From NCBI GenBank assembly GCA_035602155.1, contig DATNMW010000315.1, positions 1 to 47,700 on the forward strand: a stretch of 47,700 nucleotides of DNA, given 5' to 3'. The number at the start of each line of letters is the position of its first letter. Position 1 is the stretch's first letter. This DNA comes from Bog-159 sp035602155. Lineage in GTDB: Bacteria > Acidobacteriota > Terriglobia > Bryobacterales > Bryobacteraceae. Both the position numbers and the translations under genes were made by a program. The notes beneath the pieces are model-generated. The model was not told the DNA's origin and did no database searches. It saw nothing but the letters and a program-made list of their open reading frames with translations. This document shows, piece after piece, positions 1-7,367 of the stretch.

Positions 1-446
1 CGGTGGCCAAAGAAATCGAGCGGCAGCTTGCGGATCTGCCAACCGCGGCCGTCGCGCGCAAGGCGATCGAGCGTAATGGCGCCATCATGCTGGTGCGGTC
101 GCTCGAAGAGGCGATCGAGCTGTCGAACCGCTTTGCTCCCGAACACCTTAGCATTCCGGACGACCGCCTGCTGGCGCGCGTGCAGCATGCCGGCAGCATC
201 TTTATCGGACCGTTCAGTACCGAAGCGGCCGGCGATTACGCATCGGGACCCAATCACGTGCTGCCAACCAGCGGCGCAGCGCGCCTGCGTGGCGGGCTGT
301 CGGTGGCCGATTATCTGAAGGTGATTTCGGTGCAGCGACTGAGCCGCGCAGCGCTCGCCGCGCTCGCCCCGGCCGTTACTACGCTGGCGCGCGCCGAGGG
401 ATTGGAAGGCCACGCCCGCTCGGTTGAGGTGCGGATGCATGACTAA
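1..446 (+). CDS. hisD: Histidinol dehydrogenase, C-terminal part (5' end outside window)
   Basis: This is the last ~147 residues of histidinol dehydrogenase, which oxidises L-histidinol to L-histidine in two NAD-dependent steps in the cytoplasm. The frame is open to the left edge, so the gene is cut by the window and not truncated in nature. Visible family motifs are NRFAPEHL (the catalytic Glu-His pair), GDYASGPNHVLPT (Asp that binds the active-site zinc) and EGLEGHARSVEVR (C-terminal zinc-ligand His). It is the first visible gene of the his operon and overlaps hisC by 8 nt, so the two are almost certainly translated from one mRNA. Identification is firm. Confidence 0.97.
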   Translation, partial: VAKEIERQLADLPTAAVARKAIERNGAIMLVRSLEEAIELSNRFAPEHLSIPDDRLLARVQHAGSIFIGPFSTEAAGDYASGPNHVLPTSGAARLRGGLSVADYLKVISVQRLSRAALAALAPAVTTLARAEGLEGHARSVEVRMHD

Positions 447-1506
447 GGGAACCATCCGTCCACGGCCAGCCGTGCTCAAAATGGCGCCTTACTCGCCGCC
501 CACCGCCGGCCGCGCCGACAAGCTGCGCCTCGATTTTAACGAAAATACTGTTGGCTGCTCGCCGCGCGTCATCGAGTTTCTGAAGCGGCGCCTGGACGCA
601 GGCGGTCTGGCGGTCTACCCGGAATACGGCGAAGCCAAGGCGGCCGTGGCCGAATTCTTCCGCGTGGCGCCGGACCAGTTCATCTTTACCAACGGCACCG
701 ACGAAGCCATCCAGCTCTTCATCAACACCTACGTGGACGATGGCCAGGAAGTCCTGCTGCTGCGCCCCGCCTACGCCATGTATCGCTTCTACGCGCAGGT
801 GGCCGGCGCCACGGTGCGCGAGATCGATTACGACGGTCCCGCCATGGATTTTCCGCTGGCCGCCATGCTCGACGCCATCACACCGGCCACGCGCGCGGTG
901 CTGATCGCGAACCCGAACAACCCCACCGGCACGGGCCTTTCGCTCGCGGCCATCGAGCGCATTCTGAAGCGCGCGCGCAAGGCTGTGGTTTTGATCGACG
1001 AAGCCTATTTCGAATTCTCCGGCGTCACCGCGCTGGGCCTGATCGAGCGCTCGCCCAATCTATTTGTGAGCCGCACGTTTTCGAAAGTGTACGGCATGGC
1101 GGCGATGCGGCTGGGCTGCCTGTTTTCGCATCCGGCCAACATCGCGTTCCTGCACAAAGCGCAGTCGCCCTACAGCGTGAACACGCTGGCCGTATTGGCT
1201 GCGCAGGCAGCCATTCGCGACACCGTCTATATCGAGAATTACGTGGCCGAAGTGCTGGCCGCCCGCGAGCTGTTGTGCGTGGGCCTCGAACGGCTAAACA
1301 TCGGCTACGTGCCCAGCTCCGCGAACTTCGTGCTGATCCGCGCCGGCGCGCGCGCGATCGAGATGCGCGACCACCTGCGCGAACGCGGCATCCTGGTCCG
1401 CGACCGCAGTTATGAAGCGCCCGGCTGCGTGCGCATCACCGTCGGCACGCGCGAGCAGACCCGCCGCCTGCTGGCCGCGCTGGAGGAGATATGGCTCGCG
1501 AGGTAA
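439..1506 (+). CDS. hisC: Histidinol-phosphate aminotransferase
   Basis: A 355-residue fold-type I PLP aminotransferase that makes L-histidinol phosphate from imidazole-acetol phosphate and glutamate. I chose the ATG at 439, inside the end of hisD, over the upstream in-frame TTG at 424. The substrate-binding stretch ANPNNPTGTG and the Schiff-base lysine in SRTFSKVYGMAAMRLG (Lys216) are both present, and length is normal for HisC. It overlaps the downstream HAD gene by 16 nt, typical of tight operon packing. A related aminotransferase function is possible in principle, but the his operon context settles it. Confidence 0.95.
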   Translation: MTKGTIRPRPAVLKMAPYSPPTAGRADKLRLDFNENTVGCSPRVIEFLKRRLDAGGLAVYPEYGEAKAAVAEFFRVAPDQFIFTNGTDEAIQLFINTYVDDGQEVLLLRPAYAMYRFYAQVAGATVREIDYDGPAMDFPLAAMLDAITPATRAVLIANPNNPTGTGLSLAAIERILKRARKAVVLIDEAYFEFSGVTALGLIERSPNLFVSRTFSKVYGMAAMRLGCLFSHPANIAFLHKAQSPYSVNTLAVLAAQAAIRDTVYIENYVAEVLAARELLCVGLERLNIGYVPSSANFVLIRAGARAIEMRDHLRERGILVRDRSYEAPGCVRITVGTREQTRRLLAALEEIWLAR

Positions 1507-2168
1507 TCGTCTTCGACATGGACGGCGTGCTGGTGGACGTGACCGACTCCTACCGCGAGACCATCGTGCGTACCGTCGAACATTTTGCCGGCGTCACGCT
1601 CACCCACCCGCAGATCCAGGATTACAAGAACCAGGGCGGCTTCAACGACGATTGGAAGCTTTCGCATCATGCGATCTCGCGGCATGGCGTGGCCGTCGAG
1701 TTCCAGACTGTGGTCGATTATTTCCAGGGCCTGTTCCATGGCAACGGCTCCGACGGACTCATTTTGCGCGAACGGTGGTTGGCGCGCGGCGGCCTGTTCG
1801 ATCGCCTCGCCGCGCGTTTCGACTTGGCCATCTTCACCGGCCGCATGCGCTGGGAAGCGGAGGTTACACTCAAGCGCTTCGCGCCGTCGCTGCGCTTCGA
1901 TCCCGTCGTCGGCATGCACGAAGTGGCCGAACTCAAACCCGCGCCGGAAGGCCTGCTCAAGATCGCCGCCGCGGCTGGCGGCCGCAAGATCTGGTACGCC
2001 GGCGACACCGTGGACGACGCACGCTGCGCCAGGGCCGCGGCCGTGCCGTTCATTGGCATCGCGTCACCCAACAGTCCGCGCCGCGATGAGCTTACCGCGC
2101 TGTTTCAAGCCGAAAATGCGGTCGCGGTTCTCGAGGACCTCAATCAACTGGAAAGCGTGCTGGTCTGA
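1491..2168 (+). CDS. HAD-superfamily hydrolase, candidate histidinol-phosphate phosphatase
   Basis: A 225-residue HAD subfamily IA phosphatase. The nucleophile motif FDMDGVLVD lies at residues 8-16, IFTGR carries the motif II Thr, LKPAPEG has the motif III Lys, and YAGDTVDDARCA holds the Mg-binding acidic residues of motif IV, so it looks catalytically complete. The HisB here is only the dehydratase and lacks the phosphatase half found in enterobacteria, so histidinol-phosphate phosphatase activity must come from elsewhere. This gene sits between hisC and hisB with overlaps on both sides (16 nt and 1 nt), so it is the obvious candidate. Function is inferred from context; specificity cannot be read from sequence. 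Confidence 0.85.
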   Translation: MAREVIVFDMDGVLVDVTDSYRETIVRTVEHFAGVTLTHPQIQDYKNQGGFNDDWKLSHHAISRHGVAVEFQTVVDYFQGLFHGNGSDGLILRERWLARGGLFDRLAARFDLAIFTGRMRWEAEVTLKRFAPSLRFDPVVGMHEVAELKPAPEGLLKIAAAAGGRKIWYAGDTVDDARCARAAAVPFIGIASPNSPRRDELTALFQAENAVAVLEDLNQLESVLV

Positions 2169-2755
2169 TGCGAACTGCCGCCATCCAACGCGACACCCAG
2201 GAGACGCAAATCAAAGCGTCGCTCAAGATCGAAGGCCGGGGCCGCTACGAAATCTCGACTGGCATCCGCTTCTTCGATCACATGCTGGAGTTATTCGCCA
2301 AGCATGGCGGCTTCGATTTGAAGCTCGATGCCAAAGGCGATCTGGACGTGGACCAGCATCACACCGTGGAGGACGTGGGCATCGTGCTGGGCCAGTTGTT
2401 CGCGAAGGCGCTGGGCGACCGGCGCGGCATTAACCGCGCGGGCTACTTCGTGCTGCCCATGGACGAGACGCTGGCGGTCGTGGCGCTGGATCTCGGCGGC
2501 CGGCCCGCGCTGGTCTATCGCGACTTGGTGCGTGTGCGCCTCGTAGGCGATCTGCAAGCGGAACTGGTGGAAGATTTCTTCGGCGGCTTCGTGAACCACG
2601 CCGGCGCCAACCTGCATGCGCGCGTGCTTTACGGCCGCTCCAACCACCACAAGATCGAAGCCATTTTCAAGTGCTTCGCGCGGGCGCTGAGATACGCGTG
2701 CTCCACCGACCGGCGGCTGCGCGGCCAGTTGCCCTCCACGAAAGGACTGTTATGA
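2168..2755 (+). CDS. hisB: Imidazoleglycerol-phosphate dehydratase
   Basis: A 195-residue monofunctional dehydratase that converts imidazoleglycerol phosphate to imidazole-acetol phosphate. The Mn-binding signatures are clear: FDHMLELFAKHGGFDL and DQHHTVEDVGIVLG in the first half, and the second-half repeat FVNHAGANLHARVLYGRSNHHKIEAIFK. The C-terminal TDRRLRGQLPSTKGLL is the family ending. The start ATG shares one base with the stop of the HAD gene, and the gene overlaps hisH by ATGA. No phosphatase domain is attached, which gives the neighbouring HAD protein its likely role. Confidence 0.97.
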   Translation: MRTAAIQRDTQETQIKASLKIEGRGRYEISTGIRFFDHMLELFAKHGGFDLKLDAKGDLDVDQHHTVEDVGIVLGQLFAKALGDRRGINRAGYFVLPMDETLAVVALDLGGRPALVYRDLVRVRLVGDLQAELVEDFFGGFVNHAGANLHARVLYGRSNHHKIEAIFKCFARALRYACSTDRRLRGQLPSTKGLL

Positions 2756-3348
2756 TCGCCATCCTGGATTACGGCGCGGGTAACTTACGTTCGGTCGAAA
2801 ACACGCTCGCGGAAATCGGCGCGGCATACACGCTGGTGCGCGACGCCGCCGGCCTGCGCGATGCGCGGAAAATCATCCTGCCTGGCGTGGGCCACTTCGG
2901 CCAGATGATGCGGGCGCTCGACCAAATGCAGGTGCGCGATGCGCTGATGGGACGTATCCGCGCCGGTACGCCGTTTCTGGGCATCTGCCTGGGCTTGCAG
3001 GCGCTGTTTGAGCGCAGCGAAGAAGCGCCCGAAGCTCGCGGACTGGGCCTGTATGCCGGGACAGTGCGGCGATTCCCCGCTGGCGCGCGCGTGCCGCACA
3101 TGGGATGGAATCAGGTGGATGCGTGCGCCGAATCGCGTCTGTTGGCCGGGCTCGACCCACACGCCTTCGTCTATTTCGCGCACAGTTACTATGCGCCCGC
3201 CATTCCGCAGACCGCCGCGACTTGTACTTACTCGCTACCTTACACTGCAGTACTCGAATCGGGCAATACGTTCGGAGTGCAGTTTCATCCGGAGAAGTCC
3301 GGCCCGTGCGGTCTGCACGTAGTCCGCAATTTCGTAGAGCTGCGGTAA
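2752..3348 (+). CDS. hisH: Imidazole glycerol phosphate synthase, glutamine amidotransferase subunit
   Basis: A 198-residue class I glutaminase that hydrolyses glutamine and channels ammonia to HisF. The ATG at 2752 overlaps the hisB stop (ATGA) and gives the standard N-terminus MIAILDYGAGN; the longer upstream frame is hisB sequence read out of frame. The nucleophile Cys is in PFLGICLGLQALFE and the His-Glu of the triad in QFHPEKSG. Unlike in most operons the partner hisF does not follow directly: ~770 bp of duplicated material lie between, including extra copies of this gene's last ~80 bp. The reading frame itself ends normally in NFVELR. Confidence 0.95.
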   Translation: MIAILDYGAGNLRSVENTLAEIGAAYTLVRDAAGLRDARKIILPGVGHFGQMMRALDQMQVRDALMGRIRAGTPFLGICLGLQALFERSEEAPEARGLGLYAGTVRRFPAGARVPHMGWNQVDACAESRLLAGLDPHAFVYFAHSYYAPAIPQTAATCTYSLPYTAVLESGNTFGVQFHPEKSGPCGLHVVRNFVELR

Positions 3349-3357
3349 GATGTTGTA

Positions 3358-3415
3358 AGAGAAGTTCCGCCCGTGCGGCCTGCGCGTCGCCCTCGATTCC
3401 GTGGGACTGCCGTGG
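3358..3415 (+). repeat. Diverged copy of the hisH 3' end (first repeat)
   Basis: Just after the hisH stop, the sequence starting GAGAAGTTCCGCCCGTGCGG repeats the part of hisH that encodes its C-terminal EKSGPCGL...NF region (from ~3292), offset by about 68 nt. It carries no open frame of its own. A third related stretch lies at 3838-3910. Together with the small genes and the partial hisF copy these show stepwise tandem duplication of the hisH-hisF junction. Confidence 0.6.
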
Positions 3416-3431
3416 GGTGTACAATCTGATT

Positions 3432-3710
3432 ATGGGAGCGATGAGCAACCTGCAACTCTATATCGCGGTCGGGTTGCCCACCATTGCCGTGTTGGCCAGC
3501 TTGGTCGTCAGCTTGGTGCAGATAAGCGCCATCCGGGGGGACATGCGCACGCAGATGGCAGCCATGCGGGAGGACATGCGCGCGCAGAACGCCGCAATCC
3601 GGGAGGACGTGCATGCGCAAATCAGCGAGATCCGTGAAGATATCCGCGAGATCCGCTCCGACATCAAACTGCTAACGGGCAAAGTCTACGAGCTGATGGG
3701 CCAGAAATAA
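3432..3710 (+). CDS. Small membrane-anchored coiled-coil protein, long copy
   Basis: A 92-residue protein of no assigned function. Residues ~6-30 form one transmembrane helix (LQLYIAVGLPTIAVLASLVV), followed by a charged coiled coil built from 11-residue units of the pattern AIREDMRAQ-x-A; three units are encoded by near-identical 33-bp DNA repeats at ~3528-3626. It ends KVYELMGQK. It lies inside the his operon, in frame with transcription, and is followed after 10 nt by a copy of the hisF start. I recall many small proteins of this build in Solibacter-type genomes, but cannot verify that here. A role in histidine synthesis is unlikely; it looks like an inserted cargo gene. Confidence 0.65.
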   Translation: MGAMSNLQLYIAVGLPTIAVLASLVVSLVQISAIRGDMRTQMAAMREDMRAQNAAIREDVHAQISEIREDIREIRSDIKLLTGKVYELMGQK

Positions 3711-3811
3711 CGCCCGCACGATGCTCGCCAAGCGCATCATCCCCTGCCTCGACGTGACCGGCGGCCGTGTGGTCAAAGGCGTCAACTTCATCCGCCTGCG
3801 CGACGCCGGCG
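3711..3811 (+). pseudogene. Duplicated 5' fragment of hisF
   Basis: These ~101 bp repeat the hisF start at 4107-4208 with only a handful of differences, including the 10-nt leader. They encode MLAKRIIPCLDVTGG and on to LRDAG, matching the first ~29 residues of HisF, then switch abruptly to unrelated sequence at a 24-bp palindrome. The fragment keeps an ATG and would give a short nonsense peptide. It has no active-site half and cannot be functional. Confidence 0.9.
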
Positions 3812-3814
3812 CGC

Positions 3815-3838
3815 GCCAGATTCCGGCCGGAATCTGGC
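3815..3838. repeat. Perfect 24-bp palindrome at the duplication breakpoint
   Basis: The sequence GCCAGATTCCGG is followed with no spacer by its exact reverse complement. It sits precisely between the truncated hisF fragment (ending ~3811) and the third copy of the hisH tail (starting ~3838). A hairpin of this strength could have stalled replication or marked the recombination point, or it may be the end of an inserted element. No second copy was noticed in the window. Confidence 0.85.
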
Positions 3839-3910
3839 AACACGTTCGGGGTGCAGGTTCATCCGGAGAAGTGCGGCCTGTGCGGCGCCCTGGATTTCGT
3901 GGGATTGCCG
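3838..3910 (+). repeat. Third copy of the hisH 3' end
   Basis: CAACACGTTCGGGGTGCAGG at 3838 matches hisH from 3264 (CAATACGTTCGGAGTGCAGT), continuing through the FHPEK codons with several changes and joining the leader of the second small-protein gene. The frame is no longer that of hisH throughout. It marks the left part of the second duplication unit. Confidence 0.8.
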
Positions 3911-3929
3911 TGGGGTGTACAATCTGATC

Positions 3930-4106
3930 ATGGGAGCGATGAGCAACCTGCAACTCTATATCGTGGTGGGATTGCCCACCGTGGCAGTCATTACCAGCTT
4001 GGTCGTCAGTCTGGTGCAGGTTAGCGCAATCCGGGAAGATATCCGCGCGATCCGCTCCGGCATGAAGCTGCTAACAGTCAACTACGAGCTGATGGGCCAG
4101 AAATAA
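3930..4106 (+). CDS. Small membrane-anchored coiled-coil protein, short copy
   Basis: A 58-residue paralogue of the protein at 3432. The membrane helix is nearly identical (LQLYIVVGLPTVAVITSLVV), but exactly three 11-residue coiled-coil units (99 bp) are absent, plus one residue near the end (KLLTVNYELMGQK against KLLTGKVYELMGQK). The 102-bp difference accounts for the unequal spacing of the two duplication units. Both copies are preceded by the same GGGGTGTACAATCTGAT leader and followed 10 nt later by a hisF start. No function is known; both frames are intact, which argues against simple decay. Confidence 0.65.
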   Translation: MGAMSNLQLYIVVGLPTVAVITSLVVSLVQVSAIREDIRAIRSGMKLLTVNYELMGQK

Positions 4107-4116
4107 CGCCCGCACG

Positions 4117-4881
4117 ATGCTCGCCAAGCGCATCATCCCCTGCCTCGACGTGACCGGGGGCCGTGTGGTCAAAGGCGTCAACTTCGTCCACCTGCGCGAT
4201 GCCGGCGATCCCGTGGAACTGGCGAACCGCTACAACCAGGAGGGCGCCGACGAGTTGGTCTTCCTCGACATCACCGCCTCCAGCGACGCGCGCGCGATCA
4301 TGGCCGTAGTGGTCGCCCGCACTGCGCGCAAGGTGTTTATCCCGCTGGCGGTGGGCGGCGGCATACGCTCGGTGGCGGATGCGCGCGCCATCCTGCTCTC
4401 CGGCGCGGACAAGATTTCGGTGAACACCGCGGCCGTGCGGCGTCCCGCACTGATCACGGAGCTAAGCGAAGAATTCGGCGCGCAGGCTGTGGTGCTGGCC
4501 ATCGATGCGCGGCGGCGCACTTCCGGCGCATGGACCGTCTATACGCGCGGCGGGCGCGACCCGGAAGACCTCGACGCGGTGACATGGGCGGCCCGCGGCG
4601 AAGAACTGGGCGCGGGCGAAGTGCTGCTGACTTCCATGGATACCGACGGCGTGCAGCAGGGCTTCGATTGCGAGCTGACGCGCGCCATTTCGCGCGCCAC
4701 GCACATCCCAGTGATCGCCTCCGGAGGCGCAGGCAAGCCCGAAGACTTCCTGCGCGTGCTGACCGATGGCGAAGCCGATGCGGCGCTGGCGGCGTCCGTC
4801 TTCCACTACGGGGATCTGCGCATCGGAGACCTTAAAGAATACCTCGACCGGCACGGCATCCCGGTGCGAAAGGTATCATGA
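4117..4881 (+). CDS. hisF: Imidazole glycerol phosphate synthase, cyclase subunit
   Basis: A 254-residue (beta-alpha)8 barrel that uses ammonia from HisH to make imidazoleglycerol phosphate and AICAR from PRFAR. The two catalytic aspartates fall at the positions expected for the family, Asp11 in IIPCLDV and Asp130 in LAIDARRR. Phosphate-binding loops GGGIRSVADA and ASGGAGKPEDF are present. The gene is complete and normal in length. Its first ~29 codons are duplicated upstream at 3721. It overlaps hisA by ATGA. Confidence 0.97.
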   Translation: MLAKRIIPCLDVTGGRVVKGVNFVHLRDAGDPVELANRYNQEGADELVFLDITASSDARAIMAVVVARTARKVFIPLAVGGGIRSVADARAILLSGADKISVNTAAVRRPALITELSEEFGAQAVVLAIDARRRTSGAWTVYTRGGRDPEDLDAVTWAARGEELGAGEVLLTSMDTDGVQQGFDCELTRAISRATHIPVIASGGAGKPEDFLRVLTDGEADAALAASVFHYGDLRIGDLKEYLDRHGIPVRKVS

Positions 4882-5573
4882 TCTTCCCTTGCATCGACTT
4901 AATGGACGGCAAGGTTGTCCAGCTCGTGCAGGGGCGCGAGAAGGCGCTCGAAGGGGATTCGCCGCTCGAAATGCTGCGCCGCTTCGCCGCCTTTCCGGAA
5001 GTCCAGGTGATCGACCTGGATGCCGCGATGGGCACCGGCTCGAACGACAATCTGGTGCGCCTGCTGGCCGCGCATGCCCGCACACGCGTGGGAGGCGGCG
5101 TCCGTTCGGTGGGGCGCGCCCGCGCGCTGGTTGAGCAAGGCGCGCACAAGGTGATCGTGGGCACGGCCGCCTTTGCCGCGGACGGCATCGATGTGGCGTT
5201 CCTGGCGGAACTGGCGGCCGCCATAGGCAAAGATCGCGTGATCGTCGCACTCGATTCAAAGCAGGGGCGCATCGTCGTGAGAGGCTGGCGCGAGGCGACG
5301 CGTTTTCGCGCCGAAGAAGTGCTGGCGGCGCTGGAGCCTTACTGCGCGGGATTTCTATGCACTTACGTGGATAAGGAGGGCATGCTGCAAGGTACCGATC
5401 TGGACTGGTTCCGGCGGTTGCGCTCCGCGACGCCGCTCGAAATCACAGCGGCGGGCGGCATCACTACGCTTGACGAGGTGCGCGCGCTGCTGGCGATGGA
5501 CGTGCATGCCGCCCTTGGCATGGCCGTCTACACTGGCAACCTGAAACTGGAGGATCTGGCGAAGTTGGACTGA
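4878..5573 (+). CDS. hisA: ProFAR isomerase
   Basis: A 231-residue half-barrel-repeat isomerase that converts ProFAR to PRFAR. The N-terminus PCIDLMDGKVVQLVQG carries the catalytic acid/base Asp7, and VALDSKQG carries the second Asp (Asp126). GGGVRSVGRAR and AAGGITTLDEVRAL are the phosphate-binding loops. It is slightly short for HisA and placed after hisF, the reverse of the common hisA-hisF order. It is the last visible his gene: hisG and hisI/hisE are not in the window. A broader PriA role cannot be excluded. Confidence 0.92.
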   Translation: MIFPCIDLMDGKVVQLVQGREKALEGDSPLEMLRRFAAFPEVQVIDLDAAMGTGSNDNLVRLLAAHARTRVGGGVRSVGRARALVEQGAHKVIVGTAAFAADGIDVAFLAELAAAIGKDRVIVALDSKQGRIVVRGWREATRFRAEEVLAALEPYCAGFLCTYVDKEGMLQGTDLDWFRRLRSATPLEITAAGGITTLDEVRALLAMDVHAALGMAVYTGNLKLEDLAKLD

Positions 5574-5585
5574 ATTTTCGCTCCC

Positions 5586-6089
5586 TTATGGCTGTGGTGC
5601 GGCGGTCAGCGAAACATTGTCAATGTTAACATGCGCTGTTCCGACACTTCGAAGCAGAAAAGTGCCAGCCGCCGGGAGACAGGCTGCTGTCCGAAGCGAC
5701 AGCGACACTTCCAGCCAGCAGCGTCACAACGTAGCGGTAAATGCAAAGTCTGCACGGTGGCTAGCTTCAGGGTATATGTCGTGTCGGCCTGAACGGAGGA
5801 CCCAGTGTCTGGGATATTGCGCCGGTTGACTGACTAAAGGTATGCGACATTGACTCCGCCGGGATGCATCAGGATATTAAACTGTCCCCTGGTTTTGAAT
5901 GTGTCGGCACTCCCGCCGTTAAACCAGTCGGGCAACCAAGCGGGTACAAAACGTCCGGTCCAGGCGAACACGTTAACACGTCCGCTTCGAACCCAGGATT
6001 CGAAATCATGAGATGGTAGTGGTTTCTTGGGCCGACGCTGGCCACAAGACCGCTCCAGCAAGTGATACGATTAGCCCGTATCGTTGCAT
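5586..6089 (-). pseudogene. Decayed secreted protein with NPGFE start (CBM/PEP-CTERM-like)
   Basis: The 590-bp gap after hisA holds a broken gene on the minus strand. It begins at an ATG at 6089 with a good Shine-Dalgarno (GGAGGGA) and a signal peptide MQRYGLIVSLAGAVLWPASA. The remains continue in changing frames: LMISNPGFEADV, then FAWTGRFVPAWLPDWFNGG and FNILMHPGGVNVAYL followed by a stop, then VQADTTYTLKLAT, then YVVTLLAGSVAVASDSSLSP, and finally VGTAHVNIDNVSLTAAP. That order matches secreted carbohydrate-binding-like proteins with an NPGFE opening and a DNVSLTA ending. At least three frameshifts plus an in-frame stop are needed, so it cannot be expressed whole. Family assignment is from memory of the motifs. 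Confidence 0.75.
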
Positions 6090-6161
6090 CGAGGTTCCCT
6101 CCGTTTTGATCCCGAATGCCTCCAGATCCCACAACGTTAGCCGGTCGAGAGCATCGCACGA

Positions 6162-7274
6162 TCAAAACCGCACTGGCGCGGCGTACCCGGTCATCTCGGC
6201 GTATCCGGCCCCATGCCGCGTACCGCCAATCTCAACCGCGCCTTCCCAATAACGATTCTCCTTGCTATCGAATTCCTGCTGCGGCAGACGCGTAGTGAGT
6301 TGGACGGCAATTCCGAGCGACGGCACGCGCACGCTCCACTCCACAGGGTACTTGTTCCAAAGCTTGCCGGGCGTGACGGAGAACATGTCGCGCGCGAGGT
6401 GGGTCGTGCGGCCGCGCGCGTCGATGTAGGTCCCCGCGGAGTAGGGGTCGGCGGCGCCGTCCTTGCGACGCAAGCGGAAGAGCATCAGCTCCGTGCCGTC
6501 GTCGAACTGCAGGCTAAACCAGTCCCAACCGCTTTGCGCCGGGTCAAGTTGCTGCGTGAAGAACTCGTGGTCCATCCAGGAAAGGCCTTCCACGTGGAAC
6601 GTGCGGCCCTCCAATACAATGTCGCCCTGCGTTTCCAGGCGCGTGAACGAGATGTAGTGCGAAGCGCGCCCGGCGTCCGCGGCCTTCTGACTGACCCCGT
6701 TGATGCCGTGGACGACCGGCGGTTTCAGCGCGCGCAGCGTAAGGTTGAACGAGAAGCGCGGGTCGATGGCTTCGATTTGCTGCGTGCCGCCGCGAAGATG
6801 CCATTGGACGCGCCAGTTGCCATTCCAGACGCGCGCCAGGTCCAGCGACGCGCCGGCCAAGCCCGGTCCCGCGCGGTTGAGGCGCTCCGCGTGCAGGAAT
6901 CTGCCGCCGTCGACGTCGCTCAGGGCCAGGTGCGCGAGCCAGGCGTCGCGCACGTCCCACAGGGATGCGGGATGATCCTTACCCCAATCGTTGCTCCAAT
7001 CGTTGCCCCGGTCTACGCCCTGGCGGAAGAAGGTCAACTCAAATCCGAAGCGCCGGCCCTGGGCATTGCGGAGGTTGCCAGTGTAATACCACCATTCAGT
7101 CTGAAATCCGGGGTGATTGAAGTGGTCGCGCGGGAACTCGTAGCGGTAGCCGGGCAGCGCGGCGCGGTAGAGTTCCGAGGCGGTTACAGCCTTCGTGTTG
7201 AACCAGGCGGCAAACACGGCCACGAGCAGGCCGCCAAACAGCGTCGGAATCGCGGGCATACCGGATTTGGCCAT
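6162..7274 (-). CDS. CrtC/AttH-type lipocalin-like secreted protein
   Basis: A ~370-residue protein of the AttH/CrtC (carotenoid 1,2-hydratase-like) double-lipocalin family. Family marks are FPRDHFNHPGFQTEWWYYTGN near the N-terminus, SWMDHEFFTQQLDPAQSGWDWFSLQ in the middle and AGYAEMTGYAAPVRF at the end. I chose the ATG at 7274 because MAKSGMPAIPTLFGGLLVAV gives a signal peptide or anchor; a longer form from 7325 would run into the lexA leader. The natural substrate is unknown; many AttH proteins sit beside ABC transporters, but none is here. It is transcribed divergently from lexA. Confidence 0.85.
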   Translation of the reverse strand: MAKSGMPAIPTLFGGLLVAVFAAWFNTKAVTASELYRAALPGYRYEFPRDHFNHPGFQTEWWYYTGNLRNAQGRRFGFELTFFRQGVDRGNDWSNDWGKDHPASLWDVRDAWLAHLALSDVDGGRFLHAERLNRAGPGLAGASLDLARVWNGNWRVQWHLRGGTQQIEAIDPRFSFNLTLRALKPPVVHGINGVSQKAADAGRASHYISFTRLETQGDIVLEGRTFHVEGLSWMDHEFFTQQLDPAQSGWDWFSLQFDDGTELMLFRLRRKDGAADPYSAGTYIDARGRTTHLARDMFSVTPGKLWNKYPVEWSVRVPSLGIAVQLTTRLPQQEFDSKENRYWEGAVEIGGTRHGAGYAEMTGYAAPVRF

Positions 7275-7300
7275 GAGGCGTCGTGAAAACCACAGTGTAT

Positions 7301-7312
7301 GCGAATTTTCGC
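7301..7312. promoter_or_regulatory. Short inverted repeat between the CrtC-like gene and lexA
   Basis: GCGAA-TT-TTCGC is a 12-bp inverted repeat between the two divergent genes, 56 nt before the lexA start. LexA often represses its own gene, and this is the only tidy dyad seen in the leader. It does not match the LexA boxes I know from other phyla, so the assignment is a guess. Confidence 0.25.
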
Positions 7313-7367
7313 CTGCCTCTTGCATTTCCCTTTTTCTTCGCCCACAATAGACAGAGAGGAGTGCCCG

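Noticed and set aside
5613..5627. AACATTG-T-CAATGTT palindrome as an insertion-sequence end
   Set aside because: It falls inside the coding remains HVNIDNVS of the secreted-protein pseudogene, so it is explained by codon choice.
6213..7286. 357-residue plus-strand open frame
   Set aside because: Antisense shadow of the CrtC/AttH-like gene, which has clear family motifs.
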